A model generated the notes under the pieces. That model had not been told where the DNA came from. It did no database searches and saw only the letters and a list, made by a program, of their open reading frames with translations. This document shows positions 1-11,769 of a stretch of DNA of 64,000 bases, piece by piece (positions within the stretch are counted from its first letter, which is position 1; every line of letters starts with the position of its first letter). The DNA is from Monosporascus cannonballus. Lineage: Eukaryota > Ascomycota > Sordariomycetes > Xylariales. The stretch covers positions 62,001 through 126,000 of the forward strand of contig QJNS01000213.1 of assembly GCA_004154925.1 (NCBI GenBank). The letters run 5' to 3'. The position numbers and the translations under genes are program-made.

Positions 1-3000
1 AAAGCTGCAAGATAACGAAACTTAAAGGAATTAAAGGGAACTTTTAAGAAAAGCTTTAAACGTAACGATAAGACACGTTAACGATCTTATTATTTTGCAA
101 ATACGAATCGGAACGTATTAATATATTATAATAATAAATTATAAAACTCTGGGCGGAAATTATATTATACCGGATATAGTTAATAAGCTTAAATTGTTAT
201 AAAAATATAAGTTGAAACCTTATATAACGACGAATGCCGAAAGTCAGGAATTCGTTTACGATAACGGAAAAATCATACGCAAAATTAATTACTTCGAGAT
301 TTTTGTTAAAGGATAATACTAGATAATTAATTTCGATATCGTTCCATTCGGGAATTACGATATAATCTTAGGATTATTATGGATACGCTAATACGGAATT
401 TTAATTAATGGCGGAACTGGCCAGGTAAAATTTAATTTACTCCCTATTAATAAATAAAAAAAAGAGAAAAAATTAAAATCTTAATATTTGATTAATAAAA
501 ATAACGAATATAGGCATAACGATACGACAAATACCTTATTACCTAAAGGAATAAAATATAAAAAAGAAAATAGGCATTAAAGAAAAATACGACGTATTAT
601 TATTTTTATTAAAACGACATTAAAACAACTAAATAATAATCTGAAATAATAAGAATAATAGCTTAAGGAATTAGAAAACTTAATTAATATGCTACCATAA
701 TATTACAGATATAAATAGTTTTTCAAAAAAAAACTTAATACGAAATTATTAGAAAATAGTAAATAGAATTATAAAATAATTTTTAAAGAAGGATTTTCGA
801 CAAAGTTTTACCTTATTTATAATCTTAATAAAGATAAGTTATATACTTTCAGAAAATACCTGGAAAATCGGCTACAGAAAGAATAAATTCGACTTTCGAA
901 ATTACCAGCAAAATACCTTATGTTTTTCGTACCTAAAAAGAATAAAAAATTACGATTTATGGTCAATTATCGATAATTAAACGACGTTATTATTAAAAAT
1001 CGAATATTATTATTTTTAATTACAGAAATAAAAAACCGATTTTACCGAATTAAATGGTTTATAGCATTCGATTTTAAAAATAAATATAATCTTATTAAGA
1101 TTAAGAAAAAATACGAATGAAAAATAACCTTTAGAACAAAATACGGATTATTTAAATATTTGGTTACATTAATAAGATTTATAAACGTATTAGCAACCTT
1201 TCAGCAGATGGTAAATTACGTATTACGAAAATATCTCGATATTTTCGTCGTTTGCTATCTCGACGATATTTTTATTTTCTTAAAAACGGAAAAAGTATAT
1301 GCAAAATACGTTTATAAAACTTTTTAAACTTTATAAGACGCAAGGCTATTTGTTAATGCGGAAAAAAATTAATTCCATATATAAAAAGTAAAATATTTAG
1401 GACATATTATTACCCCAGGATATATTAGGATGGACCCTAAGAAAATCGTTGCAGTTACAGAATAATAAACGCCAACGATAATTAAAAAAGTACAGGCATT
1501 CCTTGGATTTGCCAATTACTATAAGAAATTTATTCGAAACTTTAGCAAAATAACTATACCCTTAATAAATTTTACGAAAAAAAAAAAGAATTTAAATAAA
1601 CGCCAAACACAGAAAAGTTATTTTAAGTTATTAAAAATGCAATTACCAACGAGCCAGTACTAATTATATACGATCTAAACCGTCTCGTTAAATTAGAAAC
1701 CGAAATTTCGGATTATGTGTTAAGCGCAGTAATTAGATAACGGGATAATTAAAGTAAATTATATTTTATTATATTTTTTTCGTACAAATTAAAGGGAGCC
1801 TAACTTAATTACGGTATTCCAGATAAGGAATTTATGGCCATTATTATGGCATTTCTGGAATTTAGGTACTTCCTAAAGGAAAACTTGCACCAGGTTAAGG
1901 TTTATACGGATTATCAAAATCTTACCTTATTTATTATGATTAAGGAATTTATAGGACAATAATTAAAATACGCAAAACAATTGGCGAACTTCGATTTCGT
2001 TATTATCTATAAAAAAATTAAAGAACGGCAAAATAAATGCTTTAAGCAAACGATTAAACTTTAAAGAAAAATTAGTTAAAATTAGTTATATAATTTTTAA
2101 TATCACCATAAAAGGATATTTACGCTTACGACAGATTACAACAATTCGGGCAATACCTTGCGATATGCATTAGAAAATTTAATAGCATAACGATAGTTTC
2201 CTAAAAAATTAAAAAAAATAAATAGGATACAAATTCCAGAAATATATTAAAAGGATTTAATACGAAAAATATACGAACATTAATTATATGGATATCCAGG
2301 GATCCATAAAACTTTAAAGCGATTTTAACGCATATATTTTTTTAAAAATAAAATTAACAGTATAAAAAGTTATACGGCAATATAATATTTACGCCAAAGC
2401 AAAGGCTCGACGATACAAACCATACGGGGAATTATAATTATTATTAGTCGTAAAACGACCATAGTATTTAATTATATTTGACTTTATTACCAAATTTCTT
2501 ATATTAAAAAATCTAATTACGGGAATATATTACGATAGCATTTTCGTAATCGTCGATCGATTTACGAAATTTTCTTATTTTTTACTATTTTACGAAAATA
2601 TAAATATAAAATAAATTGCATATATTTTCTTTAAATATATTTTTAATATATACGGATTATTAATGGAAATTATATTAAATAAAGGATCGATATTTGTATT
2701 TAAGTTTTGGTAAGGCCTTATGGTAAAGATCGGCCTAAATTATAAGTTATTTAACGTATTTAAACCATAAATAAATAGATAAATAAAGTAAATAAATTAA
2801 ACTTTAAAAATTTATTTACGATATTATGTTAATTACAAACAGAATAATTGGGTTAAAAAATTACCGATTGCTTAATTAGCTTATAATACCAACTATTACG
2901 AAAATATTAAAATAATATCTGCGAACGCGAATTTTGGTTTTATTTTAAAAGTTTACAAACAAATACGCGATAACGGTTCAATAAATATTAAAACAATCCT

Positions 3001-4570
3001 TACGTTAAAACAATTATAATAATTACATTACGAAATAAAGATAAAATTAAAATTCGTATGGAATTAAATAAGTAAATATTATAATCAAAAAAGTTTAAAG
3101 GGATTAATTTTCGAAAAGGGGGAAATAATTTTCCTAATTACAAAAAATATTTAAACAAAACGACTTAATAAAAAACTTGATTTCAAATATATCGGTCCAT
3201 ATAAAATCACTAAAAAAATCTTAGAAAATAATTACCAATTGGAATTTCAACCAAAAATTAAATTTTATCCAATTTTTTATATTTCTTTATTTAAGTTAGC
3301 AGCAGATATAATTAAAGTATATATGGTATAAAATAATATGGAAGTAAAAAACGAATAAACATACGAAATAAAGAAAATCCTTAATATGCGAAAATAAAAC
3401 GGATTTACTTAGTACTTAATTAAATGGAAAAAGCACTTAAATTTTATAAATACCTGGAAATCCGTTAAAAACCTTATTGGCGCCCAGCGCCTAGTAAAGA
3501 ACTTTCATTAATAACAATAAGCGCGTTTTAATTAACGGTCGATTAATTAATTGCCGGGATATCGGGCCAGTTAATTATGGCTTGCGTTAACGTAATAACC
3601 GTAACGGCAACCTCCAACTGCTTTTATTCTTAACGTTTTTATTCCTTTAACTTATTTAATAATTAAAGCTTACGTTGTATTATGGTAACGCTTTTCGAAC
3701 GAGCTAACGCTTTTTATTTGCATAAACGAATAAAACGAAAAAAAGCTTTATTTATCTTTTTCTGATATTTGCGTTAAATTTCGAAATAAAGCCGTTAAAG
3801 CTTTAATAATCGCTTTTCGGCAAACGTTTTTTCGCGTTTTAAACGTTAATGCTTATAACGAATATTTTATAAAAAAGAAATAAGTACGCCGGTACTATTA
3901 TAAGAACGGTTTCGATTAACATATTCCTTATATTTTAAAACGTTTTTCATCATTTTATACCTTATGTTTTTTGAGAAACAATAAGAGCAAAACATAATTT
4001 CGTAATTAAATTCGTTAAAGGCTTTTATAAGGTTAGCATAACGAACGGTAGAAAAACGGGAAACGCGACGAATTTTAGAAATACGAAACGATATGGTTAA
4101 AAGCAAAAAGAAGGGATATTTACTAAACGAAAAAAAGGGAAGAAAAAGAAATTTTAAGGGCAAAATTTGGGGAGGGGGGAAATCGTGTTACGACCCGATA
4201 AGCTCCGGTCTTAAGAAACGGTTAGGCAGGAACATACGGGCCACCTTCCGGGTTACGTAACGGTGATTACTGCCAAGCCAGTGATTATCAGTAATCAAAG
4301 GCGATCCCAAATAATCGTAATTATTACCAACGGCGTAATCACAAATAATTAAGCCAAAAAGGACAAAGATATATATGCTTATTAATTCCATAATTTAAAT
4401 AATTTCAGTTTGCAAATTTATTAATATTAATCGTTTGTAATAAGGCATTTCCGGTATTAAGAAATGTAATACGATTATTATATCCATTGCTTAGATTCTC
4501 ACGATACTCCTGCCAACATAAACCCGTCGACTTAAGGTTTAACAGTTGGTTAAACTGCATAGCCGTCATA
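1..4570 (+). mobile_element. Ty3/gypsy chromovirus, 5'-truncated by the window (element A)
   Basis: This is the pol part and 3' LTR of a Ty3/gypsy retrotransposon, read on the plus strand and full of stops. In order one can read a reverse-transcriptase active-site motif (VCYLDDI, YLDD codons at 1256-1267), the RNase H end (ANFDFVIIYKK near 1985-2020), an integrase core (FVIVDRFTKF near 2545-2575) and a chromodomain (near 3360-3510, ending at a GAQRL-like coding stretch). A polypurine tract (about 4168-4185) precedes the LTR. Stops are mostly TAA/TAG where sister copies have CAA/CAG or TGG, as expected from RIP. The chromodomain places it among chromoviruses. Its 5' LTR and gag lie left of the window. 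It is dead. Confidence 0.9.
4186..4570 (+). repeat. 3' LTR of element A (385 bp)
   Basis: Starts TGTTACGACC directly after the purine tract and ends AGCCGTCATA, from an ancestral GTCACA seen in better preserved copies. The second half (GTAATACGATTATTATATCC through to the end) matches the LTRs at 6062, 7582, 10355, 20902 and 57359; the first half is specific to this copy. Confidence 0.85.
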
Positions 4571-6442
4571 GGATTATTAATAGAAATTATTTCAAATAAA
4601 GAATTAATATTTATATCTAAATTTTAATAAGGTTTCATATTACAAATCGGCCTAAATTACACATTATCCAACGTATTTAAACTTTAAACAAATAAATAAA
4701 TAATATAAACAAATTAAACCTTAAAAGCTTATTTACGATACTATATTAATTACGAACAAAATAACTAGGTTAAGAAATTACTAATGGCATAATTAACTTA
4801 TGATATCAGCTATTACAAAAGCATTAAAATAATACTTATAAACGCAAATTTTGATTTTATTCCAGAAATTTACAGAAAAATACGCGACGACAGTTTAATT
4901 AATATTAAAACAATCTTTTTATTAAAATAATTACAATAGCTATATCAGAAAATAAAACCAGAACTAGAGTGCGTACGAAATAAAATAAGCAAATATTATA
5001 ACCAAAAAAGTTAAAAAAAAAACCAACCTTCAAAAAGGGGGAAATGGTTTTTCTCGCCACAAAAAATATTCAAACAAAAAAACTCAACAAAAAACTCGAT
5101 TTCAAATATATCGGTCCATATAAAATGTCTAAGAAAATCTTAGAAAATAATTACTAATTGAAATTTTTACCAAAAGTTAAATTCTATCCAATTTTTCATA
5201 TTTTTTTATACAAATCAGCAGTAAATACAATTAAAGTATATATAACATAAAATAATATAGAAATAAAAAACAAACAAATATACGAAATAAAGAAAATCTT
5301 GGACATACGAAAACAAAACGGACTTACCCAATACCTAATCAAGTAAAAAAAGCACCCGGATTTCGAAAACATCTAAAAACCTGCCAAAAATCTTATTAAC
5401 GCCCAGCGCTTATTAAAAAAGTTTTACTAATAACAACGGACGCATCCTAATTAACAGCCGACCAATTAGTAACCGGGATATCGGGCCAATCGGCCCCAAT
5501 ATACGCTAACGTAACAGCCGTAACGGCAATCTCCAATTATACTTGCTCCCAACGCTCCTGCTCCTTTAGCTCCTCCAGCGACTGCAATTTTTGTTATACT
5601 ATTTTAATTCCTTTCGAACGAAAAAACGCTTTCTATTTTTGAAAACGGATTAACCGCATAATAGCCTCGTTTATTTTTTGCTGATAACATTTTTGCAACT
5701 CCAGAAAACGCTCTTTTACAAATATCTTCTCACGTTTTAAACGTTAATTTTCGGCACGAATATTTTCTAAAAAAGATAAGGGAATGCCGTTACTATCACA
5801 AAAATAATTACGTTTAACGTACGCCTTGCATTTAAAAATGTTTTCCATTATTTCGCATTTCCAGCTTTTCGAAAAGCATAAGGAATACAAGATAACTTCA
5901 AAACTAAAATCGTTAAAAATAAAAAGCAGATTTTAATATCGCGTAATAAACGAAAAAACCTGACGACGAATTTTAATAATACGGGCCAACATCTTAAAGA
6001 AAAAAATTTACCAGAAAAAAAGAAAAATTTTAAAAGCAAAATTTGGGGACAAACAAGATCGTATTACAACCCAAGTCAGCTAGGCCTGCGAAAACGGTCC
6101 AGCCAAGATTATAAAGTTATGTTAATTTAAGGTTACGTAATTAATATTTAGCGGATTTCAACTGAACATAATTAAGCACAACTAAACAGCATTAAGCAAC
6201 TGTTTAATAAGGTTTTGTTAAACCAAAATAAGCAATAATAAAAGGATTAAAATATGTACGCTTATTATTTCCATAATTTAAATAATTTCAGCTTGCAATA
6301 TAACATCGTTACCCAAAATACCCTTAATATTACGAAACGTAATACGTTATTATATCTATTGCTTAGATTCCTACAATACTCCTGCCAACATAAACTCGTA
6401 CAAATAAGGTTTAATAGTTGGTTAAACCGCATAGCCGTTATA
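4571..6442 (+). mobile_element. 3' remnant of a second chromovirus (element C)
   Basis: The sequence after the LTR of element A resumes in the middle of a gypsy integrase: 4571 onward lines up with position 2654 of element A and stays collinear through the chromodomain (near 5265-5410) to a purine-rich tract and its own LTR. Nothing of gag, reverse transcriptase or RNase H from this copy lies to its right, so the missing part should lie left of the window if element A inserted into it. Heavily mutated, with no useful reading frame. Confidence 0.8.
6062..6442 (+). repeat. 3' LTR of element C (381 bp)
   Basis: Begins TATTACAACCCAAGTC (from TGTTACGACC) after a GGGGAC purine-rich run and ends AGCCGTTATA. 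Its 3' half is shared with the other chromovirus LTRs; its 5' half is not. Confidence 0.8.
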
Positions 6443-6532
6443 AGTTTATTCCAGGTTAAGGTTTATACGGATTATTAAAATCTTACCAGATTTACGACGA
6501 CCAGGGAATTTACAGAACGATAACTTTGCTAC

Positions 6533-6954
6533 GTGGAAGAATTGGCGAACTTCGATTTCGTTATCATCCATAAGAAAGGCTTAGAGAATGGCAAAGCAGA
6601 CGCCCTAAGCAGGCGACCAGACCTCGAAGAAAAATTGGTCAAAGTTAGCCATACAATTTTCGATACCACTACAGAAGGACATTTACGCCCACGACAGATT
6701 GCGACAATTCGGGCAGTACCCTTTAATATGCATCAGAAAATCCAGCAGATACAATCAAAGTGCATACGGCACAGGACGATATGGAAGTAAAGGACGAACA
6801 GGCATATAAGGTGGAGAAGATCTTCGACATGCGGAAACAAGACGGACTTACCCAGTATCTAATTAAGTGGAAAAAGCACCCGGATTCCGAAAACACCTGG
6901 GAACCCGCCAAAAACCTTATTGGCGCCCAGCGCCTGTTAAAGAATTTTTATTAG
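6533..6954 (+). pseudogene. RNase H-chromodomain junction left by an integrase deletion
   Basis: Two overlapping open frames remain. The first (6533-6790) has ANFDFVIIHKKGLENGKADA followed by LSRRPD, the conserved end of gypsy RNase H, then the linker up to MHQKIQQ. The second (6760-6954) is a clean chromodomain with YKVEKIFDMR, YLIKWKKHPDSENTWEP and the C-terminal GAQRLLKNF. In complete copies about 1.1 kb of integrase separates them (in element A, 2170 to 3299). The join lies near 6745, where a CAGCAGATA-like sequence could have served as microhomology. The frames differ across the join, so no fusion protein is expected. Confidence 0.75.
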
Positions 6955-7581
6955 CAGCGACGGGGTTACTAAAAAAGGTTTCCCAGTTAAGATTTTCAGG
7001 AATGGACCAGTTAAGAAAATTAATGGGCGGTATAAAAGGAGGCGCCTCAGCTTCCGCGTACTTTTGTTCGTCCAGTTTATCTATTAACTGAAATCCGCGA
7101 TTAATAATTTTAATTCCCTGAGCGTAATAAAATTTCTTTTGACGATAAAAACGAAAAAGGCCATTAATAGTTTCGTTAATATTACGTTATTTGCGAGCCA
7201 GATCTTTTTTCAATTTTTGTTAAAAATATAAAAGCGTTTTTTAATACTAATTTTTTCGCAATTTAAAGGATTTTTTAATATAACGTAAAAAATCGATTAG
7301 GACTCCAGGATTATCGTAATGACGACGGTTCTTAATATATTCGTTATAATGACGAATTTCTTCAATTATCTGATATTTGATACCATTTTCGAAACAAGGC
7401 GTATACGGCATAACTTCAAAACCAAATTTGACAATATGAACAACCAGAAAATCTAGGCTTTCTTTTTGATTGGGACGACTGCGAGGCTTACGGTTAGCAA
7501 CACGACCTGTCATGAAAAAAAAGGGTAACTTGCTAGGAAAGAAAATCTTTGAGGACAAAAATCCTAGAAGAGGGGAGATCG

Positions 7582-7953
7582 TGTTACGACCTAACCCAAA
7601 ACCGGTCGCGGAAACGGTCGGACCCACACAAGAAGATTACGTGATTTGGATCTCTCTTGGCGTCAAGATCCAAATAAATCCATACAGAACCAATTAAATC
7701 CAATAGCATTTAGATCTATAACGATGTCAAGATTTAATAAAGATCCAAAACAACCTATAAGAATATATACGCTTATTATTTCCATTGTTTAAATAATACC
7801 AGCTTGCAATAATAATTCGTTATCTAAGGTACCCTTAGTATTACAAAATGTAACACGTTACTGTATCTATTTCTCAGTTTCCCACGATACTCCTGCTAAC
7901 ATAAACCCGTACGACTAAGGTTTAATAGTTGGTTAAACCCCCTAGCCGTCACA
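7582..7953 (+). repeat. 3' LTR of element D (372 bp)
   Basis: Starts TGTTACGACC and ends CTAGCCGTCACA, so both TG and CA termini are unmutated. It is the best preserved LTR of the left cluster. Confidence 0.85.
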
Positions 7954-10717
7954 ATTAAACGCGGTAATTAGATAACGAAATAGTTGATGCAAATTGCATT
8001 GTATCATATTTTTCTTATATAAACTAAAAAAGCCGAGCTTAATTACGTTATTCTAGATAAGGGATTTATGGTCATAGTTATAGCATTTCGAAAATTTAGG
8101 CATTTTATAAGGAAAATTTATATTAGGTTAAAATTTATACGGATTATCAAAATTTTAACCGTTTTATTATAGTTAGAGAATTTATAGGACGATAATCACG
8201 ATACGTAAAGGAAATAACGAACTTTAACTTCGTTATTATTTATAGAAAAGGTTCGGAAAATAGCAAAGCCGATGCCTTAAGTAACTAACTAAACCTTGAA
8301 AAGAAATTAGTTAAGATTAATTACATAATTTTCGATATTACTTTAAAAGAATATTTATGCCTATAATAAATTATAACAATACGGGTTATACTCTACCATA
8401 AATATCAAGAAATTAAAAAATATAACAATAATTTACTAGAAAACTAAAAATTAGAAAAATTACAGGTTTTAAAAAAAGTATCGAATAAACCTAGTACGTT
8501 ATATATATAAACATTAGTTATACGAACATCTAGAGATCTACAAAATCTTGAAACGATTATAACGTATTTATTTTTTCTTACACTGAAAATAGTGGTTTAA
8601 AAAGTATGACGGCAATATAATCTTTGTAATAAGGCCAAAGTATAACGATATAAGCCTTATAGAAAGTTACAATTATTACCAGTTTCCAAAAAAAACTATA
8701 GAATTCGATTATTATGGATTTGATTATCAAATTCTCCTTATTTGAAAATTTAGCGATAGGAGTATATTACGACAGTATTTTTGTTATCGTAAATCAATTT
8801 ACAAAGTTTTTTTTACTTTCTACCTTAGCATAAGGATATTAATATAAAATAAATAGCATATATTTTTAAAAAGATTTCTTTAACATATACGTATTATTAT
8901 ACGAAATCGTTTTAGATAAAGAAATTACGTTTACTTTAAAGTTTTGCAAACTTTTATCTTATAAATCGATTTAAATTATAAATTATTTAATTTATATAAA
9001 TTTCAAACAGACGTATAAATAAAACGGTTAAATTAAGCGTTTAAAACCTATTTACGATATTATATTAATTATAAGCAGAATAACTGCATTGAAATATTAA
9101 TTATTTCCTAGTTAACCTATAATATTCGTTATTACAAAAGTGGTAAAACAATTTTAATATACGCAAACTTTGAGTTTATATTAGATATTCATAAATACGC
9201 GTACGATAAACCTCTTAACGTTAAAATAATCTTTATATTAAAATAACTAAAACACCTATACTAAGATATAAAAATAAAGGTAAAATTCGTACGTAATTAA
9301 ATGAACAAGTATTATAACAAAAAACGGTTAAAGGAATTAATTTTTGGAAACGAAGATATGGTTTATTTCGTTATCAAAAACAGTTAAACAAAAAACCGAA
9401 TAACAAATTCGATTTTAAAAATATCGGACTATTTGAAATCGCTAAGAAAATTTTAAAAAATAATTATTAGTTGAAATTTTTACCAAATCTCAAGTTTTAT
9501 TTAATGTTGTATGTTTCCTTATTTGAGTTAACTGCGGATACGATTAAAGTATATAGAGTATAAGATAATGTAAAAGTAAAAGATGACAGAATATATGAGG
9601 TGGAAAAAGTATTCGACATAAGGAAGAAAAATGGCTTTACCTAAAACTTAATTAAGTGGAAGAATTATTTAGATTCTGAAAATATCTGGGAACCTGCTAA
9701 GAACCTTATGAACGTTTAGCGTTTGTTGAGGAGTTTTTACCAACAGCGTCGAAAGTAGTAAGATCGAGGGATCTCTAGTTAGTAGTCGACCAGTCCGTGA
9801 GCTTAATATTGGACCAGTCGAGAGGAGCAGCGGACGGTGCCGACGCGGTTTTTGCGGCCTTTGCCTGTTTTTTGCGTTCTAGTTTATCCAATTTTTCCAG
9901 CTTGTCGAAATTACGAAATGCGGCTTTTATTATTTTGTTATATCGCAATTTTTTTATTTACGTAGATGACGTAGGCGGGCGATAACCTGGTTAGCTTTTT
10001 TTTCGACGACTTTCAGCTTTAGCTTAAGTTTTCGATATTAAGCAGCGATGCGTTGTAATTGTTCTGAGCTGAGACCTTGTACGTTACAGTTCGACTGGTT
10101 GTTTTGAATGCAGGACGAATAACGAGAGAAATCTTTTTCTATTAGTTTATATATGAGTTTTTTTCGTTCGCAATATAAACAGGGCGTTATTTGAACAGGA
10201 TTAGCGACAAGTACCGCGGTAATTAAAGAATTACGTTCAGCAGTTTTTGCTTTGGAAGAAAGTTTAATATGTTTTTTAATGCGATCCGTTTATAATAAGT
10301 TAAGTATTTACAAAATAAATTTTCGAGACGAAGATCTTACGAAAAAGAGAATCGTGTTATAACTTAACATTTTTGGTATACCTAGAAGTAGTTAAAATAA
10401 GTAGAGTACCCGAAAAAAGGTTACGTAATAGAATTATTGGGATTTTGCAAGATTTACGAAAATTAAGATTATTGAAATTGGGCGAAAATATAATGATTTA
10501 GTAAAATGACATGATAATTATTAAATATAATAGGTTCGTTATTTTTATAATTTAGATAATATGAATTTATAATAATAATGCATTATTTAAAAGGCTCTTG
10601 GTATTACGAGACGTAATACGACTATTATATTTATTATTCAGCTTTCTACGATATTTCTGCTAATATAAACCCGTATAATTAAGGTTTAATAGTTGGTTAA
10701 ACCGCATAGCAGTTACA
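7954..10717 (+). mobile_element. 3' remnant of a fourth chromovirus (element E)
   Basis: Resumes between reverse transcriptase and RNase H (equivalent to about 1715 of element A). It carries the RNase H end (near 8210-8280), an integrase core (near 8720-8830), a chromodomain (near 9540-9745, with YEVEKVFDIRK-like and IWEPAKNL-like codons) and an LTR at 10355-10717. The length from entry point to LTR (2.4 kb) matches element A, so it is collinear. RIP-type decay throughout. Confidence 0.8.
10355..10717 (+). repeat. 3' LTR of element E (363 bp)
   Basis: Starts TGTTATAACTTAAC after a GAAAAAGAGAATCG purine tract and ends CATAGCAGTTACA. The shared LTR 3' half is clear from about 10530. Confidence 0.8.
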
Positions 10718-11331
10718 GAAAAGAATAAGCGCAACGCCGGTTTTATTATAATAATAAATGTTTTGATTATCTAATAATTTACGCTTTTTTAAAACTACGA
10801 TATACACGGTTTTATTTCAAAACCAAGTTTAACGATATATTTAACTAATAACTTAAAATCTTTCCTTTAATAATAATAATTGCGAAATTTACATTTAATA
10901 ATATAACCTGGTATAACAATTAAACAGGTTTATTAAAAAACATCTTTTAAAGTACAAAGTATTAACAAATTCGTATTTCAATTTAACTAATAACGGTCGC
11001 AAAATGGTTAAACCTATGCAAAAAACCGTAATTTAAATCTATTTTAAGATTAAAATATACATAAATTAATACAGAACTAATTACAGTTAATAGATTAAAT
11101 TTATAACAACTATAAAGTTTCAATAAAATTTAATTAACGAAAAAAATATAAATACATTCGTTTTTATAACCTAAATAATATTAACTTATAATACAACTTC
11201 CTTACTTAAAATACTCTTAATATTACGAAACGTAACTAAGTTATATATTGCTTAAACTCTGAAAATATTTCTATTATTATAATTCTATACGACTAAGATT
11301 TAATTGCTAATTAAATCTTATAACCGTTATA
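10718..11331 (+). mobile_element. 3' end of a fifth chromovirus (element F)
   Basis: A short internal segment (10718-10898) corresponds to the region after the chromodomain (about 3880 of element A). It is followed by a degraded LTR of about 433 bp (10899-11331) whose end, AACCGTTATA, matches the family terminus. The LTR start is inferred by aligning TAATATAACCT with TGTTACGACCT, so it may be off by a few bases. Confidence 0.6.
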
Positions 11332-11562
11332 TATAGTAAAACGTTTTATTAAATCATATAAATTTCTAAAAGTATTACGTAATTATTGATATCTCTTAAA
11401 TATTGTTTGACAAAGAGATGAAATTTAATAATAATCTTACAAGCACTTTATTTTTGTGATTTTTTCGAATTTTAAACTGTTTTAAAAATATAGCGATTTT
11501 GAAAATTTTGTACAGAAAATCGCCGGCGCGTTAGGGGAGTAGCTGATTTATAAGAGGGCCTT
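11332..11562. other. AT-rich spacer
   Basis: Between the last chromovirus LTR and the solo LTR. No gene or recognisable repeat is seen; the final 50 bases are less mutated. Confidence 0.4.
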
Positions 11563-11769
11563 TATGAGAATACAGCCTCTATGAGGATGAGGCTGGTAGC
11601 CGACCAGCCACCGATCAGCCACCGACCCACTTACTAGTATAAATCCACCATCTGGCAGCTAGTAAGAAACTCCAGATAGAAGTAATCTAATACATTCACT
11701 TTTTGGAATCTGCTCTACGACTGGTCGGAGATCACCTTATCCCAGCTCACAGTTATCCATTATCTTACA
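11563..11769 (+). repeat. Solo LTR of the second gypsy family
   Basis: 207 bp starting TATGAGAATACAGCC and ending TCTTACA, flanked by a perfect 5-bp duplication GCCTT (11558-11562 and 11770-11774). The same LTR flanks the element at 18811-33078. No internal retrotransposon sequence follows, so it is a solo LTR from recombination between the two LTRs. It is less mutated than the other two copies. Confidence 0.85.

Larger units (their letters stand above)
6443..7953 (+). mobile_element. 3' remnant of a third chromovirus with an internal deletion (element D)
   Basis: Starts inside the RNase H region (equivalent to about 1885 of element A). It runs through the RNase H end, jumps directly to the chromodomain, and continues to a purine tract (AGGGGAGATCG) and an LTR at 7582-7953. 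The whole integrase is missing. Unlike its neighbours it is only lightly mutated: base composition is near normal and coding stretches stay open. Confidence 0.8.

Noticed and set aside
3867..4391. Minus-strand frames at the 3' end of element A
   Set aside because: They run antisense to the tail and LTR of a plus-strand retrotransposon; chance frames in AT-rich DNA.
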